From Glaciecola siphonariae (GTDB lineage Bacteria; Pseudomonadota; Gammaproteobacteria; Enterobacterales; Alteromonadaceae): a DNA stretch of 64,000 nucleotides. The stretch lies in contig NZ_JBHSGU010000001.1 of assembly GCF_042652645.1 (NCBI RefSeq), forward strand, positions 1 through 64,000, given 5' to 3'. The translations under genes and the position numbers were made by a program. The stretch's first letter is position 1, and every line of letters starts with the position of its first letter. Under the pieces are notes generated by a model. That model was not told the origin of the DNA and did not search any database. It was given only the letters and a program-made list of their open reading frames with translations. Shown here in pieces: positions 54,601-63,237 of this stretch.

Positions 54601-54759
54601 CTTACCGATGCCGATGTGCAAACAAAGGTAAGTGCAAAACAGCCTGACCTGCTCTCTAAACAGTTTGACGAGCTACCGTCGGTAAGTGCTGCAAAAGCGC
54701 CATCACGCGCTAAAGCCATTCCGGCCATGTCTGACGAAGACGAGTGGGAAAGCTTTTAG
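51652..54759 (+). CDS. large methyl-accepting chemotaxis protein with HAMP and two PAS domains
   Basis: A 1,035-residue MCP from the ATG at 51652 (GGAG upstream). Transmembrane helices at about 11-31 and 321-342 flank a periplasmic four-helix ligand domain of about 290 residues. HAMP is at about 343-395. Two similar PAS units (about 404-520 and 527-640) share [14 protein letters not shown] / [14 protein letters not shown]. The signalling domain has the tip [20 protein letters not shown]. The C-terminus EDEWESF resembles the CheR-tethering pentapeptide NWETF, and cheR is the next gene. Confidence 0.93.
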   Translation: [1035 protein letters not shown]

Positions 54760-54762
54760 GCC

Positions 54763-55596
54763 ATGACCGCCTCTACTAGAGAGAGCACAGAGTTTGGGTA
54801 CAAGCGCGCCGATTTTGAAATCGTGCGCGCCAAGCTCAAACAGCTAGCGGGTATTAACCTAGCCGACAGCAAAGATTCGATGGTATACAGCCGCCTATCT
54901 CGGCGCATTCGCACTTTGCATTTAGGTGACTTTAAAAGTTACCTTAGTTACTTAGATGGGCATAAAGATGAACAGGAAGAGTTCATTAATGCCCTGACGA
55001 CTAACCTAACGTCGTTCTTCAGAGAACGTCATCATTTCGACCATTTACTCAACGTTATTCAGCAAGCCAAACGCCCTCTTAAAATATGGTGTGCGGCTTC
55101 ATCAACCGGCGAAGAACCTTATTCAATTGCTATGACCGCAGTTGAGGCTCTAGGTTCTTTTGATATACCGGTGAGTATTATTGCCTCAGATATAGACAGT
55201 AAAGTGCTGCAAACCGCCAGCAATGGGGTATATAAGCTCGACCAACTTGCCAGCATGGAAAACAGCGTTAAGAAACGGTTTTTTCATCGCGGCAAGGGTG
55301 CGAATGCAGGAAACGTGAAGGTAGTGCCAGAGCTCAGAAACTTACTTAGCTTTCAAAAAGTCAACCTAATGGACAGCAGCTATCAGCTGCCCAAAGACTT
55401 TGACATCGTTTTTTGCCGCAACGTGATGATTTATTTTGATAAGCCGACCCAGTTGAAAATACTTGAGAAAATCATAACGCACATGCGACCAGACGGATAT
55501 TACTATGCAGGACACTCTGAAAACTTTTCGCATGTCAGCTCAATTTTAAAACCTTTGGGCAAAACGGTTTATCAACCAAAAGAGCGAAGAGGATGA
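54763..55596 (+). CDS. cheR: CheR chemoreceptor methyltransferase
   Basis: A 277-residue SAM-dependent enzyme that methylates receptor glutamates. It has the N-terminal helical domain, LTTNLTSFFRERHHF, the SAM motif IWCAASSTGEEPYSIAM and IVFCRNVMIYFD. It follows the large MCP by 3 bp and overlaps cheD (ATGA at 55593). Confidence 0.95.
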   Translation: MTASTRESTEFGYKRADFEIVRAKLKQLAGINLADSKDSMVYSRLSRRIRTLHLGDFKSYLSYLDGHKDEQEEFINALTTNLTSFFRERHHFDHLLNVIQQAKRPLKIWCAASSTGEEPYSIAMTAVEALGSFDIPVSIIASDIDSKVLQTASNGVYKLDQLASMENSVKKRFFHRGKGANAGNVKVVPELRNLLSFQKVNLMDSSYQLPKDFDIVFCRNVMIYFDKPTQLKILEKIITHMRPDGYYYAGHSENFSHVSSILKPLGKTVYQPKERRG

Positions 55597-56198
55597 GCGC
55601 ATACTTTACTGAGCATCTTGCTCCAAACCGCTACTTTGATAAAAACTTTAACACCGATGCCGTTAAGATTTTGCCCGGAGAGTACTTTGCTACCCGCGAC
55701 GAAACCATGATTGTTACGGTGTTAGGTTCGTGCGTTTCGGTTTGTTTGAGAGACCCAATTACGCGGGTTGCCGGCATGAACCATTTTTTGTTGCCTGCCA
55801 ATAAAGATGAAGTGAATTTCAACTCAGATTCAGCGCGTTATGGTGTTTACGCCATGGAGGTGTTGGTTAACCACTTGATCAAGCTCGGCGCCTCTAAGAG
55901 TCGCTTAGAGGCAAAAGTGTTTGGCGGCGGCAATGTTTTAAAACAACTTAGACTAAACAGCGTAGGGTCTCAAAACGCGGCCTTTGTTGAGAACTATCTC
56001 GAAACTGAAAATCTTAAAGTAGTCGCAAAAGACCTGCTTGGCGAATTTCCAAGAAAAATTTACTTCTTTCCGCTTACCGGAGAAGTAAAAGTACGAAAAC
56101 TCAAATCCTTGCACAATACAACTATTCTCGAGCGCGAGAGCGAATACCGTGTCAAGGTCAATCAAACGCCAGCATCTGGCGATGTTGATTTCTTCTAG
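55593..56198 (+). CDS. cheD: CheD receptor glutamine deamidase
   Basis: A 201-residue deamidase. The catalytic Cys is C47 (LGSCVSVCLRDP) and His is H64 (AGMNHFLLP). The rest matches the family (YAMEVLVNHLIKLGASKSR, VFGGG). The C-terminus SGDVDFF resembles the tail of the short MCP in the same cluster. It overlaps cheR by 4 bp. Confidence 0.94.
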   Translation: MSAYFTEHLAPNRYFDKNFNTDAVKILPGEYFATRDETMIVTVLGSCVSVCLRDPITRVAGMNHFLLPANKDEVNFNSDSARYGVYAMEVLVNHLIKLGASKSRLEAKVFGGGNVLKQLRLNSVGSQNAAFVENYLETENLKVVAKDLLGEFPRKIYFFPLTGEVKVRKLKSLHNTTILERESEYRVKVNQTPASGDVDFF

Positions 56199-56218
56199 CC
56201 TTTTTTTGGAGTAAGTGC

Positions 56219-57268
56219 ATGGCAATTCGTGTACTAGTAGTAGACGACTCAGCGTTAATTCGCAGTCTGTTGAGTGAAATAATTCATCAAGACCCCGATT
56301 TAGAACTCGCAGGCGCTGCGCCTGATGCCTTTGTGGCAAAAGAGATGGTCATGTCGCTCAAGCCTGACGTGATCACGCTCGACATTGAAATGCCAAAGGT
56401 AGATGGTCTCACCTTTCTAGACCGTCTTATGAAAGCTCGCCCTACCCCAGTATTGATGATATCAACACTGACCGAAAAGGGCGCGGATGCGACTATTCGC
56501 TCACTCGAAATGGGCGCTATCGACTTTATTGCTAAACCAAAGTTGGATGTTGCACGCACCATTGGTGAATATCAGCAAGAAATTGTACAAAAAATTAAAA
56601 TTGCCGCGGCGTCTAAACCACGCGCACGTACTGCCAGTCAGGCCAAAAACGAATCCATTCCAATTAGCTATCAAGGCACCGAAACGATTGTAGGCATTGG
56701 CGCATCAACCGGCGGTACCGAAGCAATAAGACAAGTGCTAGAGAAGCTCTCTGCAGCATTTCCCGCCACGGTTATCACCCAGCATATGCCGCCCAGTTTT
56801 ACGCGTTCTTTTGCTGAGCGTTTGAATGGCTTATGTAGAATGAATGTGCATGAGGCTAAAGACGGTGAGCGCTTGCTACCCGGCAATGCCTATATCGCAC
56901 CCGGTGATAAGCATCTTGAGGTGGTACGCCATGGCGCCGATTACCGCATAAGACTCAATACCGGTCCGTTGGTAAGCGGCCACAAACCAGCGGTAGACGT
57001 GATGTTTAACTCTTTGGCCAAAGTTGCCGGTACCAATACCATTGCCACTATTTTAACGGGAATGGGCAAAGACGGCGCAAAAGGATTACTGGCATTAAAG
57101 GAGGCTGGGGCAATAACAATGGCGCAAGACGAGGCGAGCTGTGTGGTTTACGGCATGCCAAGAGCAGCGGTAGAGATTGGTGCGACCTCACATGTGTTTT
57201 CACTTGAAAAAATGAGTATGGCCTTGACCAAAGCGGTTGAGAAAAAAGGCAGCGGCATGCGTTTGTAG
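56219..57268 (+). CDS. cheB: CheB receptor methylesterase
   Basis: A 349-residue response regulator and methylesterase/deamidase. The receiver has D55 (VITLDIEMPK); the enzyme triad is S163 (GIGASTGGTEA), H189 (TQHMPP) and D285 (GMGKDGAKGL). It is the last gene of the plus-strand cluster, 20 bp after cheD, and converges on the REC-REC-GGDEF gene 8 bp away. Confidence 0.95.
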   Translation: MAIRVLVVDDSALIRSLLSEIIHQDPDLELAGAAPDAFVAKEMVMSLKPDVITLDIEMPKVDGLTFLDRLMKARPTPVLMISTLTEKGADATIRSLEMGAIDFIAKPKLDVARTIGEYQQEIVQKIKIAAASKPRARTASQAKNESIPISYQGTETIVGIGASTGGTEAIRQVLEKLSAAFPATVITQHMPPSFTRSFAERLNGLCRMNVHEAKDGERLLPGNAYIAPGDKHLEVVRHGADYRIRLNTGPLVSGHKPAVDVMFNSLAKVAGTNTIATILTGMGKDGAKGLLALKEAGAITMAQDEASCVVYGMPRAAVEIGATSHVFSLEKMSMALTKAVEKKGSGMRL

Positions 57269-57276
57269 CCGTTGTT

Positions 57277-58977
57277 TTAAGCCACTTTTATTTGATTTCT
57301 GCCGGCCTCTTTTGCCAAATATAATAAACGGTCGGCCTCACTTATGGCCTTAGGCAGTGAGCTAAATTCTTCTAAACCCACCAAGCCGCCGCTAAAACTC
57401 ACCTTAATTTCTGGTTTACTTTGCACAAAGTGCATCTGCGTGCACTTTTCACGAATTGCATTCGTTTTGATGAGCGCCTGCTCCACGCTGCAATTAACAA
57501 ACAACAGCACAAACTCTTCACCACCGTAGCGTCCAACATAATCGGTTTCACGTACTGAAGCTAACAGCAGTTGCCCGAGTCCGTTGAGGACTAAGTCCCC
57601 TGAAGAGTGTCCATAGGTGTCGTTTACCTGTTTGAACCTGTCTACATCGAGTAATACCAAAACGCTTTGATTGTCGTGACGTTTGTTTAAACGCATTTGT
57701 TGATTTGCAGCCTCTACAATCTGACCATGGTTTAACACGCCAGTTAAGGGGTCTTTTGAAACGAAAGACTTGATAAATGCGGCACGCTCTAGCCTTGCAA
57801 GCACCTGCTCTAACACTAAAGGCGCGGGCGTTGTTTTTGCGATGAGGTCGTCAGCCCCGTGCGACAAAATTTTAAGTTTTGTATCGAGCTGCTCATCGGC
57901 GGTTAAAAACACAATGGGCGAAAAGTCGAATTTTGCGTCTTGACGAATCATCGCCGCTACTTCAAGTCCGTTTACACTAGGCATCACCCTATCGAGTAAA
58001 AACAAATCGGGCTGAAGATATTCCATTGCCGCAATCAACGATTCTGCGGTATTGAAAAAATGAAAATCCACATCAACCTGAGAAAACACAGCTTGATAGA
58101 ACTCTCCCATCGACTCTTGGTCATCGAGTAACACTATTTGATAAGTATGCTTGATGTGTCGACGCAGTGCCCGCGTGATTTTTTCGACCAACAGATACGT
58201 ATTAATGGGTTTTACCGCATAGTCACTCACGCCTGCGCGCACTGCTTGCAAACGCGTATCGTAGTTAAACAAGCTGCTGCAGCTAATCACTTTAATACCG
58301 CGGTCGCAAAGCTGCTTTGCAAAAGCAAACACCTGCTCTGAGGACACATTCGGCATTACAATATCGAGCAAGACTAAATCCGGGTCACCGTTTTGCAAGC
58401 TGTGTTCAAAATCAATCATTGAGCTGTAGTGAGTTGCCTCAAATGCAAACTGCTGAAGATTCGCGCATAGCGCACCTCCAACTGACTTTTCATCGTCCAC
58501 AATGGCGACTTTTATAGGATTATGGCTGTGCACCCATGGTTTAGCGGGGCTTTTGCTTAGAAAGCTCTCGCTAGTGCCGGCTTCGCTTAAAAAAGGGTCG
58601 GGGCTTAAGTTGTTGGAACGAATCAACTGATTCATTAGCCAATCTAAGTCTTTTGTTGTTTGCTTGACCGAATCTTTTCCTGCCAGCCCTCTGGCGCAGC
58701 TCAACTGCATGCTGTGCAGCATCTGATGCAGAGCAAACAGTGCATACGTCGCGTAATTTTGAGACGTATCGTTAAGACATGCTTGAAAGTCTTTTAAATC
58801 ATTTTTACGCGCACTGCGTCTGGCCACCGACCATGATTTGACCAGTGTTTTTAAATCTGCCTTGTACTGACGCTGTACGGTTTCTGAAATGGCGATGATG
58901 TTAACCTGTAGCGCACTGCATGCGCGATTCGTTTTGCTGAAAGCTAGCGTTACAAAAGTAAGGCTTACCAAAAGCAA
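57277..58977 (-). CDS. dual-receiver GGDEF protein
   Basis: A 566-residue protein from a TTG at 58977; the true start is uncertain because no good ribosome-binding site is seen. A helical N-terminal segment of about 120 residues, possibly HPt-like, is followed by receiver 1 (DLVLLDIVMPN), receiver 2 (DLFLLDRVMPSVNG) and a GGDEF domain with GGEEF and an inhibitory RETD five residues upstream. It is probably an active, product-inhibited diguanylate cyclase. It converges with cheB and could be phosphorylated by this CheA. Confidence 0.88.
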   Translation of the reverse strand: MLLVSLTFVTLAFSKTNRACSALQVNIIAISETVQRQYKADLKTLVKSWSVARRSARKNDLKDFQACLNDTSQNYATYALFALHQMLHSMQLSCARGLAGKDSVKQTTKDLDWLMNQLIRSNNLSPDPFLSEAGTSESFLSKSPAKPWVHSHNPIKVAIVDDEKSVGGALCANLQQFAFEATHYSSMIDFEHSLQNGDPDLVLLDIVMPNVSSEQVFAFAKQLCDRGIKVISCSSLFNYDTRLQAVRAGVSDYAVKPINTYLLVEKITRALRRHIKHTYQIVLLDDQESMGEFYQAVFSQVDVDFHFFNTAESLIAAMEYLQPDLFLLDRVMPSVNGLEVAAMIRQDAKFDFSPIVFLTADEQLDTKLKILSHGADDLIAKTTPAPLVLEQVLARLERAAFIKSFVSKDPLTGVLNHGQIVEAANQQMRLNKRHDNQSVLVLLDVDRFKQVNDTYGHSSGDLVLNGLGQLLLASVRETDYVGRYGGEEFVLLFVNCSVEQALIKTNAIREKCTQMHFVQSKPEIKVSFSGGLVGLEEFSSLPKAISEADRLLYLAKEAGRNQIKVA

Positions 58978-59298
58978 GTGTTGCTAAACAATTTACTTGG
59001 AACATGGTTTAGAGTGTTATCGGCAAAAATTTAAAAGCATTTAGCGCGTCATTGTTTTTCGTTCTTGCTGTTCTTTTTATTGCCGGCTTATTGTTTTTCA
59101 CGGCTTATTTATATACGCGTCTAATAGGCGTCATTGCAGATATAAGAAAAGCCTAGAATAAGACCTTGATGTTTGCAAACTAGGGTCTTATATACTGCCC
59201 CCATAAACTGCTTAAGAAATAGGCAGCGAGGCCGATAACCCCTTTATGTTTAACTCGCTTTCATTTATGTGCTTGCTCACACCGAGAAGATTCCGTTA
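58978..59298. other. divergent intergenic gap
   Basis: About 320 bp between divergent genes. A 34-codon frame from a TTG at 59052 to 59156 would encode one membrane helix, but it lacks a ribosome-binding site and a normal start. No other gene or repeat was seen. Confidence 0.4.
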
Positions 59299-60147
59299 AT
59301 GACTAACGATGACCTTGAAAATAAAATTCGTCAGCTCGAACTACAGCTTCAGCGCGAACGCGCTACCAGAAAGAAAGCCGAAGATATTTTAAGGCAAAAA
59401 ACGCTGGAGGTGTTCGACGCTAACGAGCGCATTACCACCGCTACCCGTCGCCTTCAGGCGGCATTATGGGCCAGCCGAGAATCGGTGTGGGAGTGGACGG
59501 CAGACGATAACATGTATCGGCTTTATACTTTGGTAACCGAACGTGAGGTGATTGTACATTCGCGCGGCACGCTTGAAGAGCTAATGCTGACCTTTTCAGA
59601 ACGTTCTGCTGAAAAATTCATGCAAGCATGGCAAGACCACACGAGTGGGCTGAATGAGTCCTTTCATTGCGTGTGCCATCGTAAATCATCCACAACTGGA
59701 AAGTGGCGCTGGGTGAGAATTACCGGCCGCATCGTGAGCCGCAATGACGAAGGTATGGCGAAGCAATTTATTGGTATTTTTAAAGACATTACCTATGAGT
59801 ATGAGCAAGACCAAACCTTCAGAATGATCACTTACACCTATCTTCGCACAGAGCAGCCAGGCTTTATTATTCGGGTTGATAATCACCGTGTTGAAGGCAC
59901 CGATTCAATGTTTGCGCTGCTCGGCGGCGAGCGCAGAGATTTCTCTCAAGAGCAGCTTCGCCAAAGCCTGCCAATTGAATTGATTATTCACAATCAGAAA
60001 ACCAAAGAACGTTTGTTTGAACACGCTGTAGTGAACTTGAAAGGCGAGTCCATTATGTGCCAGTTCATTTTACCGAAAATGCTCGAAGACAAAGATAAAG
60101 CCGGTGTTTATTCATATGCAGTAGGGTTCTTCAGACCCAAAAAGTAG
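59299..60147 (+). CDS. coiled-coil PAS-domain protein
   Basis: A 282-residue cytoplasmic protein from the ATG at 59299. An N-terminal coiled coil (LENKIRQLELQLQRERATRK) is followed by a PAS/PAC unit (ALWASRESVWEWTADDNMYR to FIGIFKDITYEYEQD) and a second, weaker sensory unit (FIIRVDNHRVEGTDSMFALL). No output domain is present. It resembles the sensory half of PAS hybrid kinases. It lies upstream of a 750-bp gap and divergent from the REC-REC-GGDEF gene. Confidence 0.75.
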   Translation: MTNDDLENKIRQLELQLQRERATRKKAEDILRQKTLEVFDANERITTATRRLQAALWASRESVWEWTADDNMYRLYTLVTEREVIVHSRGTLEELMLTFSERSAEKFMQAWQDHTSGLNESFHCVCHRKSSTTGKWRWVRITGRIVSRNDEGMAKQFIGIFKDITYEYEQDQTFRMITYTYLRTEQPGFIIRVDNHRVEGTDSMFALLGGERRDFSQEQLRQSLPIELIIHNQKTKERLFEHAVVNLKGESIMCQFILPKMLEDKDKAGVYSYAVGFFRPKK

Positions 60148-60894
60148 CTGAATTTACTTTCTCAGTTTACACCTACAGCGCTTGTCACAAAGCGTATTCG
60201 TCTACGATATTTATATTGGGCATAACACGCTTCAGATAACGTGCTAGCGCTAGCAGTTAACCCCGCCTTTTGCCTGCATCTTTTAACTTAGCTATTTTTT
60301 CATAAGGTGTTGTTGTATGTTGCTATTAAGCATCAATGCAGTATTGACAGGTAGGGGCCTTAGCTTGAAAAACGCTGCGAACCCATCCATGGGCGCTCGG
60401 CGAAATCATCCATGATTTCGATGTTTTCAAGCTAAGGCCCCTACCTGTTAAAGGTCACCACTCAACTATCATTATTAAGCCTTTTTAATTCCTACCAAGA
60501 TAAACAGCACTCTTTTATAGCAGTTTCGTCTTTATCTTTTTTATCTTTGGGCATTTATCGATTGCCCTGTCACTTTATCGTGCACCGATGGACTTGACCT
60601 CACAGCGACGATTATTAACGCTTAGGGACCTGTGCATGGTTAGGAGCGACCAATCACTCCTTACTAAATCACAAACATGGCTTCGGTCTTTCGTCCTTTT
60701 TCATCTTTCGTCTCCCAAATGCGACAACTTCGCTGATTAGACCAGTAATTTGCTGAAAACATGCTGCATTGTGTGTTATTTTCCATTTTCTGAAGGTAAA
60801 AAACCGTTAGCGCGTCAAAGATGCTCATAAATTAGACACACTGATTGTTTTTTGCATAATAACGACACAATCCTAACAATTAAGCGCTATTTAC
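60148..60894. other. long intergenic gap holding cloverleaf copy 2
   Basis: About 750 bp between the PAS gene and aroQ. The cloverleaf palindrome is at 60347-60448. No gene or RNA was recognised in the rest. The aroQ upstream region is AT-rich. Confidence 0.5.
60347..60448. repeat. cloverleaf palindrome, copy 2
   Basis: Perfect 25-bp outer arms (60347-60371 and 60424-60448, around GGTAGGGGCCTTAGCTTG) enclose two hairpins: CCCAT-CC-ATGGG (60382-60393) and CGAAATCAT-CC-ATGATTTCG (60401-60420). The core is the reverse complement of copy 1 (40425-40528) with about five differences over 66 bp, but the outer stems of the two copies differ completely beyond TTGAAAA. Confidence 0.88.
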
Positions 60895-61329
60895 ATGAAT
60901 TTACTGTTAATCAACGGCCCAAACTTAAACTTACTAGGAAAGCGCGAGCCTGAGGTATACGGGCATGAAACCCTCGCAGATATTGAGGCTTCTTTAGTGC
61001 AGCACGCTCATGCAAAAGGTGCGAGTTTGCAGTGTTTTCAATCAAATGCTGAACACGCATTAATTGACTGCGTTCATGAGCATATGAATAAGGTTGACGG
61101 TGTTGTAATTAACCCGGGTGCCTACACCCATACCAGTATTGCTTTGCGAGATGCTTTTTTAGGTACAAAAATTCCATTTATCGAAGTTCACCTTTCCAAT
61201 ATTCACGCACGCGAAACGTTTAGGCACACTTCATACTTATCAGATATAGCAAATGGCCTGATTGTAGGTCTGGGTACATTGGGCTATGCACTGGCAATTG
61301 ACGCATTAATCGCCAGCCAAACAAAATAA
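60895..61329 (+). CDS. aroQ: 3-dehydroquinate dehydratase, type II
   Basis: A 144-residue type II dehydroquinase of the shikimate pathway. It has NGPNLNLLGKREPEVYG with catalytic Y22, and IEVHLSNIHARETFRHTSY with H99. It stands just before accB-accC, as in many gammaproteobacteria, with 52 bp between it and accB. Confidence 0.97.
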   Translation: MNLLLINGPNLNLLGKREPEVYGHETLADIEASLVQHAHAKGASLQCFQSNAEHALIDCVHEHMNKVDGVVINPGAYTHTSIALRDAFLGTKIPFIEVHLSNIHARETFRHTSYLSDIANGLIVGLGTLGYALAIDALIASQTK

Positions 61330-61381
61330 TAAAACACATTAAAATCAAATAAGCACAACATATAAGAAACAAGGCGACATC

Positions 61382-61831
61382 ATGGATATTAGAAAAATCA
61401 AAAAACTCATTGAGTTGGTTGAAGAATCGGGCATTGCTGAGTTAGAAATTACGGAAGGCGAAGAGTCGGTGCGCATCCATCGCGGGGCAACCGCCCAATC
61501 GGCTCAGCCAGTGCAGTATATGCAGCAAGCGCCCGTGCAGGCGCCACCTGCGGCTCCAGTTGCGGCTCCTGCGGTAGCTGAGCCTGCAGCTAATTCTGGG
61601 CATGTCTTAAAATCGCCAATGGTAGGCACCTTTTATCGTTCGTCTTCTCCCGAATCAAAGCCCTTTGCAGAAGTTGGACAAACAGTGAAAAAAGGCGATG
61701 TGCTTTGCATTATTGAAGCAATGAAAATGATGAACCAAATTGAAGCCGACACCGACGGTGTGGTGAAAGACATTCTGGTTAGCAATCAAGAGCCCGTTGA
61801 ATTTGACCAGCCTCTATTTGTGATCGAATAA
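61382..61831 (+). CDS. accB: biotin carboxyl carrier protein of acetyl-CoA carboxylase
   Basis: BCCP, 149 residues. An N-terminal dimer region, an Ala/Pro-rich linker (about 45-72) and a biotinyl domain with the biotin lysine K115 in EAMKMMN are present. It carries CO2 between AccC and AccAD in the first step of fatty acid synthesis. It is 15 bp before accC. Confidence 0.98.
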   Translation: MDIRKIKKLIELVEESGIAELEITEGEESVRIHRGATAQSAQPVQYMQQAPVQAPPAAPVAAPAVAEPAANSGHVLKSPMVGTFYRSSSPESKPFAEVGQTVKKGDVLCIIEAMKMMNQIEADTDGVVKDILVSNQEPVEFDQPLFVIE

Positions 61832-61846
61832 AAAAAGGGCCAACTC

Positions 61847-63193
61847 ATGTTAGATAAAGTGCTTATCGCCAATCGCGGCGAAATTGCCTTAAGAATATTG
61901 CGAGCCTGTAAAGAGCTTGGCATCAAAACGGTGGCGGCACACTCTACCGCCGACCGTAATTTAAAACACGTACTGCTGGCCGATGAGTCAATCTGTATTG
62001 GAAACGCACCTGCATCTGAGAGCTACCTGAACATCCCTCGCATTATCGCTGCGGCTGAGGTCACTAACGCCATTGCAATTCATCCGGGCTATGGATTTTT
62101 ATCTGAAAACGCTGATTTTGCCGAAGCCGTAGAAAAGTCAGGCTTTGTGTTTATTGGCCCAACGGCCGACACCATTAACTTAATGGGCGACAAGGTATCG
62201 GCGATTGCCGCAATGCGTAAGGCCGGCGTACCGTGCGTGCCAGGGTCTGACGGCCCACTAGGTAGCGATATGGAAAAAAACCGCGCGATTGCTAAGCGTA
62301 TCGGATATCCAATGATCGTAAAAGCAGCCGGCGGCGGCGGCGGACGCGGAATGCGAGTTGTGCGCAGTGAAGATGAACTTGAATCGTCGATTAGTGCAAC
62401 CAAACAAGAAGCGGGTGCAGCGTTTAATAACGATATTGTGTACATGGAAAAATACCTCGAGAATCCTCGCCACGTAGAAATTCAGGTATTGGCCGACGGA
62501 CAAGGTAACGCCATACATTTGGGTGAGCGTGACTGCTCGATGCAGCGTCGTCATCAGAAAGTAGTGGAAGAGGCTCCGGCGCCTGGCATCTCACAATCGA
62601 TGCGAGATAAAATTGGCGAGCGTTGTCGCCGCGCCTGTATTGAAATTAACTATCGCGGTGCAGGTACATTTGAGTTTTTATATGAAAATGGCGAATTCTA
62701 CTTTATTGAAATGAACACGCGTATTCAGGTTGAGCATCCCGTGACAGAGATGGTGACCGGCGTTGACTTAATTAAAGAGCAGCTTCGTATAGCAGCCGGC
62801 CAGCCTTTATCTATCTCCCAAGAACAGGTAAAAGTGCATGGCCACGCGATTGAATGCCGTATAAATGCTGAAGACCCTAATACCTTCATTCCAAGTCCCG
62901 GTAAGATCAACATGTTCCATTCACCCGGTGGATTAGGGGTTCGTTGGGAGTCGCATATATATTCAGGCTATACCGTACCGCCTTTTTATGACTCAATGAT
63001 TGGCAAGCTTATTACTTATGGTGAGAGCCGTGACGAGGCTATCGCGCGAATGCGCCATGCACTCAATGAGCTAGTTGTAGACGGCATCAAGACCAACATA
63101 CCGCTGCAGCAACGCATCATGCACGACGAGAACTTCTTCAATGGTGGCACCAACATCCACTATCTAGAAAAAAAGCTCGAAAACGAAAAGTAA
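61847..63193 (+). CDS. accC: biotin carboxylase subunit of acetyl-CoA carboxylase
   Basis: A 448-residue ATP-grasp enzyme that carboxylates the biotin of AccB. LIANRGEIALRILRACKELG, the Gly-rich KAAGGGGGRGMRVV loop and the EMNTRIQVEHPVTE site are canonical. It ends the aroQ-accB-accC run; a clear terminator follows. No prmA is adjacent, unlike E. coli relatives. Confidence 0.98.
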   Translation: MLDKVLIANRGEIALRILRACKELGIKTVAAHSTADRNLKHVLLADESICIGNAPASESYLNIPRIIAAAEVTNAIAIHPGYGFLSENADFAEAVEKSGFVFIGPTADTINLMGDKVSAIAAMRKAGVPCVPGSDGPLGSDMEKNRAIAKRIGYPMIVKAAGGGGGRGMRVVRSEDELESSISATKQEAGAAFNNDIVYMEKYLENPRHVEIQVLADGQGNAIHLGERDCSMQRRHQKVVEEAPAPGISQSMRDKIGERCRRACIEINYRGAGTFEFLYENGEFYFIEMNTRIQVEHPVTEMVTGVDLIKEQLRIAAGQPLSISQEQVKVHGHAIECRINAEDPNTFIPSPGKINMFHSPGGLGVRWESHIYSGYTVPPFYDSMIGKLITYGESRDEAIARMRHALNELVVDGIKTNIPLQQRIMHDENFFNGGTNIHYLEKKLENEK

Positions 63194-63196
63194 GCC

Positions 63197-63224
63197 AAAA
63201 AACCAGCCAAGCGCTGGTTTTTTT
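63197..63224 (+). terminator. accC terminator
   Basis: AACCAGC-CAAGC-GCTGGTT (63201-63219) is followed by seven T residues. Confidence 0.9.
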
Positions 63225-63237
63225 ATCCGAGTTTATT

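Noticed and set aside
59052..59156. Small membrane protein gene
   Set aside because: A 34-codon frame with one hydrophobic stretch, but a TTG start, no ribosome-binding site, and an in-frame stop not far upstream. Not supported.
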